Source: an uncultured Myxococcales bacterium (lineage in GTDB: Bacteria > Myxococcota_A > Polyangia > Palsa-1104 > JAEUJZ01). Taken from it: 36,718 bases of DNA. The notes below the pieces were generated by a model. The model was not told the DNA's origin. It did no database searches and saw only the letters and a program-made list of their open reading frames with translations. The stretch is from NCBI GenBank assembly GCA_937868485.1, contig CALMML010000382.1, positions 1 to 36,718 of the forward strand, read 5' to 3'. Shown here one piece after another: positions 21,517 to 28,970 of the stretch (position 1 is the stretch's first letter; every line of letters starts with the position of its first letter). The position numbers and the translations under genes are program-made.

Positions 21517-22452
21517 CTACAGCACGAGGTCTTCGAAGTGCGTAAGCTGTCGGAACGCGCGGAAGCGGTTGTCGATGATCGGATGGGTCAGCGAGCGGAA
21601 CCGATCGAGGCTGAAGTCTTCGCAGCAGAAGCTGGCCATGGTGCTGCCGCAGATCATGGCGCGACGGACGATGCTGCCGTCGAGATGCCCGCCTTTCCAG
21701 GTGCGCGACAGGTAGCCCATAAAGCCTCCGGCGAAGCTGTCTCCCGCGCCGGTTGGATCGACCACTTCGGTGAGCGGCAGCGCCGGGGCGGCGAAGATGT
21801 GCTCTTCGTGAAACAGCAGTGCGCCCGCATCGCCACGCTTGACGACGACGTTCTTTGGTCCGAGTCGCTGAATCGCTTGCGCGGCATGCACCAGGTTGTG
21901 CCGTCCCGACAGCAGGCGCGCTTCCTCGTCGTTGAGGAGCAGAAAGTCCACGCGTCGCAGCACTTGCAGCAGCGCTTCTCGGCTGCCGTTGATCCAGAAG
22001 TTCATCGTGTCGAGTCCGACCAGCTCGACGTTTTTCATCTGATCGAGCACGCGAAGCTGGAGCACCGGATCGATGTTGCCGAGGAACAGCAGGCGCGCCG
22101 ACGCATGCGCAGGGCTGAGCTTGGGTTCAAAGCCCGCGAACACGTTGAGCTGCGTGTCGATCGACGTGCGCTTGTTGAAGTCGTCGGAATAGCGTCCGTG
22201 CCAGCGGAAGGTCTTGCCGGAGTGGCGCTCGATGCCTTGGGTGTCGACGCCGAGTCGTCCCAAAAACTGGCCGTGCTCTTCGGGAAAGTCTTCCCCGACG
22301 ACTGCAACCAGGCCAACCGAGGTCAAAAACGAGCTGGCTGCCGTAAAGTACGATGCAGAGCCGCCCAGGACTTCAGTCCGAGTGGCCGCTTGGGTCTCTA
22401 CAGTATCGAGAGCAACCGAACCAACGACGAGCAGATCAAGCTGAGAACTCAA
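21517..22452 (-). CDS. PfkB-family carbohydrate/nucleoside kinase
   Basis: The 311-residue protein has the ribokinase fold: the N-terminal GSVALDTV and GGSASYFTAA segments and the C-terminal PfkB signature DPTGAGDSFAGGF with the anion hole and catalytic Asp. It phosphorylates a sugar or nucleoside hydroxyl; the substrate is not evident. The start is TTG at 22452, supported by AGGAG five bases upstream; no ATG fits the fold. It sits 56 bases after mtnP and three bases before trmH. Next to methylthioadenosine phosphorylase, a substrate derived from methylthioribose or adenosine is conceivable, but this is only a guess from context. Confidence 0.9.
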   Translation of the reverse strand: MSSQLDLLVVGSVALDTVETQAATRTEVLGGSASYFTAASSFLTSVGLVAVVGEDFPEEHGQFLGRLGVDTQGIERHSGKTFRWHGRYSDDFNKRTSIDTQLNVFAGFEPKLSPAHASARLLFLGNIDPVLQLRVLDQMKNVELVGLDTMNFWINGSREALLQVLRRVDFLLLNDEEARLLSGRHNLVHAAQAIQRLGPKNVVVKRGDAGALLFHEEHIFAAPALPLTEVVDPTGAGDSFAGGFMGYLSRTWKGGHLDGSIVRRAMICGSTMASFCCEDFSLDRFRSLTHPIIDNRFRAFRQLTHFEDLVL

Positions 22453-22508
22453 GGGTGCTCCTTGTGGCCGAAGCCAAACAACGGGTGTCGCGCTACGTCC
22501 ATCATCCC

Positions 22509-23384
22509 TTATGCGGGCTGCGGAGTGGTGCGACCGATGATGAGCTGAAGACGCGCATGGTCTTGCGGCGAGATATCGTGGGTCATGATGGCGTTGTCCG
22601 TCGCTCGACTACACGCACAAGTCCGAGGCGGCTTTTTGCCAAGCAGCAGTGCGGCACGACGGACCACTTCACGCGCCAGCGAGACATTTCGCTTGAGCAC
22701 CGCGACGACGGCATCGACGGTGACGGCCTCTTCTTCTTCGCGCCAGCAGTCGTAGTCGGTCGAAAGTGCCAGCGTCGCATAACAAAGCTCGGCTTCACGG
22801 GCCAGCTTCGCTTCGGGCAGCGCCGTCATGCCGATGATGTGAGCGCCCCACGAGCGATACATGTGCGACTCAGCGCGCGTCGAAAACGCCGGACCTTCCA
22901 TCACGACGAGCGTGCCGCGCGGATGAACCGTGGTTCCGCAGCCTTCGACTGCACCGAGGAGAACATTGCGCAGCTCGTGACAAAATGGCTCGGCGAACGA
23001 GACGTGACCGACGACGCCTTCACCGAAGAAGCTGCTGCGACGTGCTTTGGTTCGATCGATCAGCTGATCGGGCAGCACGACGTGACCGGGAGCGATCTCT
23101 TCGCGCAGCGAGCCAACCGCTGACACCGACAGGACGTACTCGGCACCAAGCTGCTTGAGCGCGTGGATGTTGGCCGCGTAGGGAACTTCACTCGGCGTCA
23201 GACGATGTCCGCGTCCGTGCCGAGGCACAAACACCAACCGAACGTCATCCAGATCGCCAACGATCAGCTTGTCTGACGGTGCACCGAACGGCGTCTCAAC
23301 CGCCTGTTCATGAACGTTTGTGAGCCCCGAGAGCTCGTAGAGACCGGAACCACCGATAACGCCAATCACTCTGCGTGCTGACAT
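22509..23384 (-). CDS. mtnP: S-methyl-5'-thioadenosine phosphorylase
   Basis: MtnP cleaves methylthioadenosine with phosphate to adenine and methylthioribose 1-phosphate, salvaging the by-product of polyamine and other AdoMet-using pathways. The 291-residue protein shows the family landmarks: VIGVIGGSGLYELSG, PRHGRGHRLTPSEVPYAAN, SAVGSLREEI, EGPAFSTRAES and MTALPEAKLAREAELCYA, ending in STDYDCW; the TDYD pair is typical for MTA rather than guanosine/inosine phosphorylases. About 40 Cys/Thr-containing C-terminal residues are less conserved. It is the first gene of the mtnP-pfkB-trmH operon and diverges from hemF with a gap of only 64 bases. Confidence 0.93.
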   Translation of the reverse strand: MSARRVIGVIGGSGLYELSGLTNVHEQAVETPFGAPSDKLIVGDLDDVRLVFVPRHGRGHRLTPSEVPYAANIHALKQLGAEYVLSVSAVGSLREEIAPGHVVLPDQLIDRTKARRSSFFGEGVVGHVSFAEPFCHELRNVLLGAVEGCGTTVHPRGTLVVMEGPAFSTRAESHMYRSWGAHIIGMTALPEAKLAREAELCYATLALSTDYDCWREEEEAVTVDAVVAVLKRNVSLAREVVRRAALLLGKKPPRTCACSRATDNAIMTHDISPQDHARLQLIIGRTTPQPA

Positions 23385-23448
23385 GCGGGGGCGCTTCTAA
23401 CACACAGCGGAAAGCGAGGTCAACGCGGCAGCGCGGCTGGCGCGACCC

Positions 23449-24450
23449 ATGTGGCAGAATGTACTGATGACGACACCGAAGACCGATTCCGGCAAAGAAG
23501 CGAGTGAGCAGCGGGCGGCGACGCAGCTTCGTCCGGTGGCTGAAGGCTTTGATCTCGACGGGCTTTCGCAGCGGGCAAGCGACACGGTGCAGCTTCTTCA
23601 GCGTGAGATCTGCGCGACGATCGAAAAACTCGATGGAAGTGCGACGTTCCGGCTCGATTCCTGGCAGCGCTCCGGTGGTGGCGGTGGACTCACGGGCATC
23701 TTGAGCGACGGTCGCGTCTTCGAAAAAGCGGGCGTCAATACCTCGGTGGTTCACGGTGAGCTGTCCAAAGAGATGCAGAGCTCTCTGCCCGGCGACGGAG
23801 CGAGCTTCTTTGCGACCGGGGTTTCGCTGGTGCTTCATCCGCAAAATCCGTATGTTCCGACGACGCACGCCAACTTTCGCTTTCTTCGTCGTGGACGGAC
23901 GGCCTGGTTCGGTGGTGGCGCGGATCTGACGCCGTACTATCCGTTTGTCGAGGACGCAGCGCACTTTCACCGTCAGCTCGCGCACGCTTGCGACCGGCAC
24001 GATCCGCGGTTTTATCCGCGCTTCAAAGCCTGGTGTGATGACTACTTTTATCTACGTCACCGTCAGGAAACTCGTGGCGTGGGCGGCATCTTTTTTGACT
24101 ATCTGCAAGCCGACGATCCGCAGGTGCTGCCGTTTTGGGAAGCCGCTGGGCAGGCGTTTTTGCCCGCGTATGTTCCGATTGTGGAGCGTCGCAACGATCT
24201 GCCGTTTGGCGAGCGTCAGCGACGGTTTCAGCTGTATCGACGCGGACGCTATGTCGAGTTCAACTTGCTCTACGATCGCGGGACGGTGTTCGGGCTACGC
24301 ACCGACGGACGAGTTGAGTCCATCCTGATGTCTTTGCCGCCGCTTGTGCGCTGGGATTACGACGTGCATCCCGAGCCAGGCAGCGAAGAAGCGCGTCTGT
24401 CGGACTTTCTACGTCCGCGTGACTATCTGCGCGAGGTCGCTGGATCATGA
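23449..24450 (+). CDS. hemF: Oxygen-dependent coproporphyrinogen III oxidase
   Basis: HemF decarboxylates coproporphyrinogen III to protoporphyrinogen IX using O2, a late step of heme synthesis. The 333-residue protein contains the conserved SGGGGGLTGILSDGRVFEKAGVN, HANFRFLRRG followed by AWFGGGADLTPYYP, RGVGGIFFDYL and GRYVEFNLLYDRGT, with the usual ending LRPRDYL. The ATG at 23449 is used here; the ATG at 23467 (six residues shorter) is equally possible because neither has a ribosome site. Its stop overlaps the symporter start by ATGA. Its presence implies aerobic heme synthesis. Confidence 0.95.
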   Translation: MWQNVLMTTPKTDSGKEASEQRAATQLRPVAEGFDLDGLSQRASDTVQLLQREICATIEKLDGSATFRLDSWQRSGGGGGLTGILSDGRVFEKAGVNTSVVHGELSKEMQSSLPGDGASFFATGVSLVLHPQNPYVPTTHANFRFLRRGRTAWFGGGADLTPYYPFVEDAAHFHRQLAHACDRHDPRFYPRFKAWCDDYFYLRHRQETRGVGGIFFDYLQADDPQVLPFWEAAGQAFLPAYVPIVERRNDLPFGERQRRFQLYRRGRYVEFNLLYDRGTVFGLRTDGRVESILMSLPPLVRWDYDVHPEPGSEEARLSDFLRPRDYLREVAGS

Positions 24451-25709
24451 AAAAGCTGGGGTTGACGACGTGGATCTTGATCGCGCTTGTTGCGGGATCT
24501 GCCGTCGGTGCGTATCTGGGCGGACACTTGGGCGTGACGCCTCCGGATTTTTTGCCGAAAGCGTCGTCGCTGGAGTGGATGTCCAAGACGTTCATTCGGC
24601 TGATCAAAATGCTGGTGTCGCCGATCATCTTTTCGACGCTGGTTGTCGGACTGGCGGGCGCGGGTGACAAGCACATCGGACGGCTGCTGCTCAAGGCGCT
24701 GTCGTGGTTTTGGCTGGCGACGGCGGTGGCGATTGTGATTGGGCTCGGTGTGGCCAATACGCTCAAGCCTGGGCTCGGTGCAGTCGGGGGAACGGGCAGC
24801 TTTCCGACGCCAGCGAGCAAGCCGTTTTACGAACAGGTGGTCCCGACCAGCCTGATCGACGCGATGGCAAACAACGCGATCTTGCAGCTGGTGTTCTTTT
24901 CGGTGCTGTTTGCGATGGCGCTGGTTGCGATTGGTGACAAAGGCAAGCCGGTGCTGGCGGTGCTGCAAGGCGTCGCGGAAGCGATGTTCAAGCTGACGGA
25001 ATACGTGATGCGGTTTGCGCCGCTCGGTGTGTTTGCTGCGATGGTGGTTGCCGTCGGGACACAAGGTCCGGGCGTGATGGTTCAGCTGGGGAAGCTGGTG
25101 CTGGCGCTGTATGTTGCGCTGCTCTTGTTCGTCGCTGCGCTGCTGGTTGCGATGAAGCTCCTCACGGGGATTCGGATCGGTCTGGTGCTGCGCGAGCTTC
25201 GTGAGCCGCTGCTCCTTGCGTTTTCGACGACCAGCTCGGAATCGGCGCTGCCCAAAGCGATTGCGACGATGGAACGGCTTGGCGTCCCGCCGCACATCGT
25301 CGGGTTTGTGCTGCCTGCGGGCTATAGCTTCAACCTGGATGGCTCGACGCTGTACTTGGCGCTGGCGTCGCTGTTTATCGCGCAGGCCACGGGAAAGTAT
25401 CTGTCGCCGGGAACGCAGCTAGAGATGATGCTGACGCTGCTCGTCGCAAGCAAAGGTGTGGCTGCGGTGCCTCGCGCGTCGCTGGTGGTGCTGGCTTCGA
25501 CGTGTGCGACGTACGGTCTGAAAGTGGAGTGGATTGCGACGATCCTGGGCGTCGATGCGGTGATGGACATGGCGCGGACGATGGTGAACGTGCTTGGCAA
25601 CTGCATGGCCTCGATCGTCGTCGGAAAGTGGGAGCGTGTGATTCCACAAGACGCACCGCTGTACACCGGACAGCTGCCCAGCGCCTCGGCGCCAGCGACG
25701 GACGCTTGA
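24447..25709 (+). CDS. Dicarboxylate/amino-acid:cation symporter (DAACS, GltP/DctA-like)
   Basis: The 420-residue polytopic protein matches the glutamate/dicarboxylate symporter family. It has the re-entrant hairpin motif FSTTSSESALPKAI, the unwound helix GYSFNLDGSTLYLAL and the substrate-binding helix GVDAVMDMARTMVNVLGN. In the last, the Asp and Arg of DMART are the residues that hold acidic amino acids in Glt-type members. Acidic amino acid or C4-dicarboxylate uptake driven by H+ or Na+ is expected. It is translationally coupled to hemF (ATGA overlap). A link between the two could be glutamate supply for tetrapyrrole synthesis, which is speculation. Confidence 0.93.
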   Translation: MKKLGLTTWILIALVAGSAVGAYLGGHLGVTPPDFLPKASSLEWMSKTFIRLIKMLVSPIIFSTLVVGLAGAGDKHIGRLLLKALSWFWLATAVAIVIGLGVANTLKPGLGAVGGTGSFPTPASKPFYEQVVPTSLIDAMANNAILQLVFFSVLFAMALVAIGDKGKPVLAVLQGVAEAMFKLTEYVMRFAPLGVFAAMVVAVGTQGPGVMVQLGKLVLALYVALLLFVAALLVAMKLLTGIRIGLVLRELREPLLLAFSTTSSESALPKAIATMERLGVPPHIVGFVLPAGYSFNLDGSTLYLALASLFIAQATGKYLSPGTQLEMMLTLLVASKGVAAVPRASLVVLASTCATYGLKVEWIATILGVDAVMDMARTMVNVLGNCMASIVVGKWERVIPQDAPLYTGQLPSASAPATDA

Positions 25710-25740
25710 GAAGGTCTGACCGCTTCGCTACCGTGTTCGC

Positions 25741-27114
25741 ATGTGCAAAGTGAAGCTGTGGGGTGTGCCGCTGCTGCTTCTGCTGCTCTTGTCCTTTGGG
25801 GGAGAGTCAGCGCAAGCGAAGCCGTCACCGACGATAGCGGTCATGCCGTTTCGCGATCTGACGGGCAAGGGCAAGTCTCACATCGGCGAAGCGATTCGCG
25901 AGGTGGTGGCGAGCGATCTCAAGAGCCTGTCGGGCGTGCGGATTGTCGAGCGTGGCAGCCTCGATAAAGTGCTCAAAGAGATGCGTCTTCAGTCGAACCT
26001 CAAAGAGGTGGAAGACGACACGGCGGCCAAGCTGGGCAAAGTCGTCGGCGCGTCGGTGATTGTGATCGGTGCGTTTCAAGAAGAGTCGTCGCTGATTCGT
26101 CTGACTGCTCGCTTTGTTCGGGTGGAGACGAGCGAGATCATTGGCAGCGCGAAAGTCGACGGGAGCATCAAGCAGTTTTTCCGTCTGCAAGATCGGGTGA
26201 CGGCGGAGCTTTTGCGATCGTCGGGGCTGCCGCAGCTTGCCAAGCAAGTGGTCGACGGGACTGAGCAGCGACCGGACCTAAAGACGCTGGATGCGCTGGA
26301 TCTGTACGGACAGGCGGCGGTGGCGGAATCGGACGAGCAGCGCGTGGTGCTGTTGTCGTCGGCGCTGGCGATCGATCAGAACTTTTCCTATGCGACCAAG
26401 GATCTGGCGGCGCTCGAGGATCGGATGCGTACGTATCAGGCCGAGCAGAAGCGTGCGACGGATGCGCGGGTCGAGACGCTGCGCAAAGAGCTGGCGAGTA
26501 CGACGGACCGACAGAAAATCGACGCGCTGACGATGGAGCTTATGCGACTGCTTCAGGCTTCTCGGCGGTTTCATACACTGCGACGAGAAGCACGCGCGTA
26601 CTTGGAAGGGATTGCGCCGGGCTCGCCGCTGACGAGAGCGTTTGAAGAGACGTCGCTGATGCTGGCCAGCACGAGCATGCAGCTTCGGGACTGGGACTCG
26701 GTTCTGCGCGACGGAGAGTCGTTTATGCAGCGCGCGTCGAGTAGTTCATTTTTTGAGCCGGTTCGCCAGATGGTGACGCAAGCGATCGAGCAGAAACGGC
26801 AAGCGTCCGAGGGAAAACAGAAAGTGGTCGATTTTCTGAAGGCGCATCCGGGCGTGGTGAGCTGGGACTTGTGTCAGCTGGCGAGCGTCTATTCGTCCAA
26901 TCATCAGTTTCGCGAGGCGCAGCGTCTGTTTGAAGCGTGTCAGCGCGTCAGTGAAAAGCCGACGATCTCGGCGGTGCAAGGGCTGCTCATGACCGACATG
27001 ATGCTGGGCGATTTTGCGTCGATGCAGCGACACCTGAGCGAAGCCGAAAAGATCGACTTTGCGACGGCGCGGACGATGAAGACGACGTACTCCGTGATGA
27101 TTCCAAGCGACTAG
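25741..27114 (+). CDS. Secreted CsgG/TolB-N-like protein with helical C-terminus
   Basis: The 457-residue product has a signal peptide (Leu-rich, ending SAQA, about residue 26). Residues 30-165 look like the CsgG/FlgO/TolB-N type domain: IAVMPFRDLTGKGKSHIGEAIREVVASDL with SGVRIVERGSLDKVLKEMRLQ and a later VVGASVIVIGAFQ. The C-terminal half is helical and TPR-like (about 190-450), with a long charged helix around 220-265. No lipobox is present, so it is probably periplasmic. CsgG-like proteins help secrete or assemble surface structures. It is followed after nine bases by an unknown secreted protein, with the ribosome site AGGAG overlapping the stop, so the two form a pair. Confidence 0.8.
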   Translation: MCKVKLWGVPLLLLLLLSFGGESAQAKPSPTIAVMPFRDLTGKGKSHIGEAIREVVASDLKSLSGVRIVERGSLDKVLKEMRLQSNLKEVEDDTAAKLGKVVGASVIVIGAFQEESSLIRLTARFVRVETSEIIGSAKVDGSIKQFFRLQDRVTAELLRSSGLPQLAKQVVDGTEQRPDLKTLDALDLYGQAAVAESDEQRVVLLSSALAIDQNFSYATKDLAALEDRMRTYQAEQKRATDARVETLRKELASTTDRQKIDALTMELMRLLQASRRFHTLRREARAYLEGIAPGSPLTRAFEETSLMLASTSMQLRDWDSVLRDGESFMQRASSSSFFEPVRQMVTQAIEQKRQASEGKQKVVDFLKAHPGVVSWDLCQLASVYSSNHQFREAQRLFEACQRVSEKPTISAVQGLLMTDMMLGDFASMQRHLSEAEKIDFATARTMKTTYSVMIPSD

Positions 27115-27123
27115 GAGCAGGCG

Positions 27124-28158
27124 ATGCGGACGTTGGCAAAGACTGTTTGTGCGCTGGCTCTGCCGTTTCTACTCGCTGCGGAGAGTCAGGCTCCCGACGA
27201 AGGTCGAGCGATCTTGGCGGAGCGCGACGCGCTGATTCAGAAGATCGCAAATGGCGAGGACTACGAGCGCAGCGTCAATCGGTTCATCGAGCTGAAGAAG
27301 CGCTTTGAAAAGCTGGTCGTCGAGCTGAAGCTCAAACCCGACGGCGCACCCATCGATCGTCAGCGACTGGCGATGGAAAAGCAGCATCAGTATCAGCGAA
27401 CGCTCGATTTTCGCGTCGGTGAGCAGTGCCCGATGAACATCGATCCAGAAAAGCGTCGAAACGGCGAGGGCGGATCGGTGTTTCGTGCGGACTTTGGCAA
27501 GATCGTCGCGAAGAAGACGGTCAAGATTCCGGCCAAGTCGGGCTTCGATGAAGACGAGCAGATCGATGCGTTTCAGATCGCCTCGACGAAGTCCGGCCTG
27601 GTGGCATTCGGTGCCAAAGAGATGAAGACCCACGACGGCAAGCCGTTTACAGGCAGCGTCGGGGATACTGTGTTTTTGTGCTTCGCCAGCGTGTCCAGCC
27701 ATGGCTCGGGCAGCTATCTGCCAGCAGAGTTTCGCGACCGCGTGCTCGGGTCGGGCTTTGCGTCGCGCATCAAGGGTCCGCCGCGCATCGCGTTCAAGAC
27801 GAAGTGGAACCCGATTCATCTTGTCGGACGAAGTCTGCTGCGCTCGGTGGCGCGAGAAGGTCGCTGGCCGCTCGACGACGGCGTGACGGTGCTCAGTCAC
27901 CTGTTCATCGAGCGAGACCTGGGAAGCGGACGCTACGAAATCAGGCTCGATGAGCCGCACTCGCTGGGACGCGCGTCGGAGCTGACGTTTTTGCTCGACG
28001 TACCGAGTGGACTAAAAGGTCGCGAACGACTGGGCACAGGTGAGTGGGTGTGGGTTATCATGTCGCGCCCTGTGATTGACAAGCAGCTTCGTAAGCTCAT
28101 CCTCACCGCCGAAGACTTGGAAACAAGCTACGTCGATGCCGTCGATGAGCCCAAGTAG
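27124..28158 (+). CDS. Secreted protein of unknown function, partner of the CsgG-like gene
   Basis: The 344-residue product has a signal peptide (LALPFLLAAESQA, about 23 residues), a charged helical section (about 28-75) and a beta-rich remainder with many Lys/Asp pairs. I recognise no family and no catalytic motif. AGGAG lies six bases before the ATG and overlaps the stop of the upstream gene, so translation should be coupled. Codon use resembles the neighbours, so recent transfer is unlikely. A shared role with the CsgG/TolB-like protein in the envelope is inferred from the arrangement only. Confidence 0.75.
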   Translation: MRTLAKTVCALALPFLLAAESQAPDEGRAILAERDALIQKIANGEDYERSVNRFIELKKRFEKLVVELKLKPDGAPIDRQRLAMEKQHQYQRTLDFRVGEQCPMNIDPEKRRNGEGGSVFRADFGKIVAKKTVKIPAKSGFDEDEQIDAFQIASTKSGLVAFGAKEMKTHDGKPFTGSVGDTVFLCFASVSSHGSGSYLPAEFRDRVLGSGFASRIKGPPRIAFKTKWNPIHLVGRSLLRSVAREGRWPLDDGVTVLSHLFIERDLGSGRYEIRLDEPHSLGRASELTFLLDVPSGLKGRERLGTGEWVWVIMSRPVIDKQLRKLILTAEDLETSYVDAVDEPK

Positions 28159-28202
28159 GTGCAAGCGATCCGCTGCTGCAACACCTTGCCAAGTGAAAGC
28201 CC

Positions 28203-28523
28203 ATGCCGCGCATTACGTTTGAGCCGTTAGGCAAGACCATCGACTGTGGAGCGGATGAGACCGTGTTCGTCGCGGCTCGTCGCGCTGGAATCCTGCTTCC
28301 CACCGCGTGCGTAGGCCGAGGCTCGTGTGGTCTGTGCCGCGTCAAAGTGGTGTCCGGTGAAGAACAGCTGCCGCCGGTATCCAAGGCTGAAAAGTTTCAT
28401 CTGGGAAACACCTACTTCATCACCAAGCTGCGGCTTGCGTGTCAGCTCACCGCCACGGGGGATGTCACGCTGCAAATTCCAGACGCCATCGGTAAGAAGC
28501 TGCCGACGCTGTCTGGAAAGTAG
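28203..28523 (+). CDS. [2Fe-2S] ferredoxin
   Basis: The 106-residue protein is a plant/adrenodoxin-type ferredoxin of normal length. The cluster ligands are Cys36, Cys42, Cys45 (C-x5-C-x2-C in TACVGRGSCGLC) and Cys80 (LRLACQL). The fold motifs EPLGKTIDCGADETVFVAARRAGI and GDVTLQIP are intact. It would carry single electrons in the cytoplasm; the partner reductase and acceptor are not in the window. It lies 44 bases after the unknown secreted-protein gene and 30 bases before the HU/IHF-like gene, so cotranscription is possible. Confidence 0.93.
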   Translation: MPRITFEPLGKTIDCGADETVFVAARRAGILLPTACVGRGSCGLCRVKVVSGEEQLPPVSKAEKFHLGNTYFITKLRLACQLTATGDVTLQIPDAIGKKLPTLSGK

Positions 28524-28553
28524 CGATCGGCTCGCTCGACAAAGGAAACGCGG

Positions 28554-28958
28554 ATGAAGAAAGCCGACTTGGTGAGCAGTCTGTCGCAGAAGCACAAGCT
28601 GCCTCGACACAAGAGCCAAGAGATCATCGAAGACCTGTTTGAAGAGCTGTCGCAGGCGCTGGAACGCGGCGACAAGATCGACCTGCGTGGCTTTGGAACC
28701 TTTAGCGTGCGACGGGCCAAAGCACGGATCGGACGAGTGATTGCGACGGGGGAACGTGTAGACATTCCTGCGCGTAGCATTCCTGATTTTCGTCCCGGCA
28801 AAGAGCTGCTGGCGCGCTGCAATTCCTCTGCATCGGCAGCACAAGACACCACAGCGGGGCCAGCTTCGGCCAAGTCAATTTCCGACGGTGAACTGTCTTC
28901 CAAACCCGCGACTTTGCTCCCCGTCCGAAGAGCCGAACAAGATCGCCAAACTCTGTGA
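28554..28958 (+). CDS. HU/IHF-family DNA-bending protein lacking the intercalating proline
   Basis: The first 88 residues follow the HU/IHF plan: KKADLVSSLSQKHKLPRHKS, ALERGDKIDLRGFGTF, GERVDIPARSIPDFRPGKEL. The beta-arm tip, normally GRNPxTG with Pro63 wedging into the DNA, reads GRVIATG here: Val62 and Ile63 replace Asn and Pro. An extra C-terminal tail of about 45 Ser/Ala/Glu-rich residues follows, which ordinary HU lacks. It may bind DNA without normal kinking, or another hydrophobic residue may serve as the wedge. AAGGAAA precedes the ATG. The FHA-kinase gene starts 12 bases after the stop, so the two are probably cotranscribed. Confidence 0.9.
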   Translation: MKKADLVSSLSQKHKLPRHKSQEIIEDLFEELSQALERGDKIDLRGFGTFSVRRAKARIGRVIATGERVDIPARSIPDFRPGKELLARCNSSASAAQDTTAGPASAKSISDGELSSKPATLLPVRRAEQDRQTL

Positions 28959-28970
28959 TAGAGTAGTCAG

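Noticed and set aside
20947-22548. A 533-codon open frame on the plus strand
   Set aside because: It is antisense to trmH and the PfkB kinase, both of which have complete family motifs; its composition is typical of a shadow frame.
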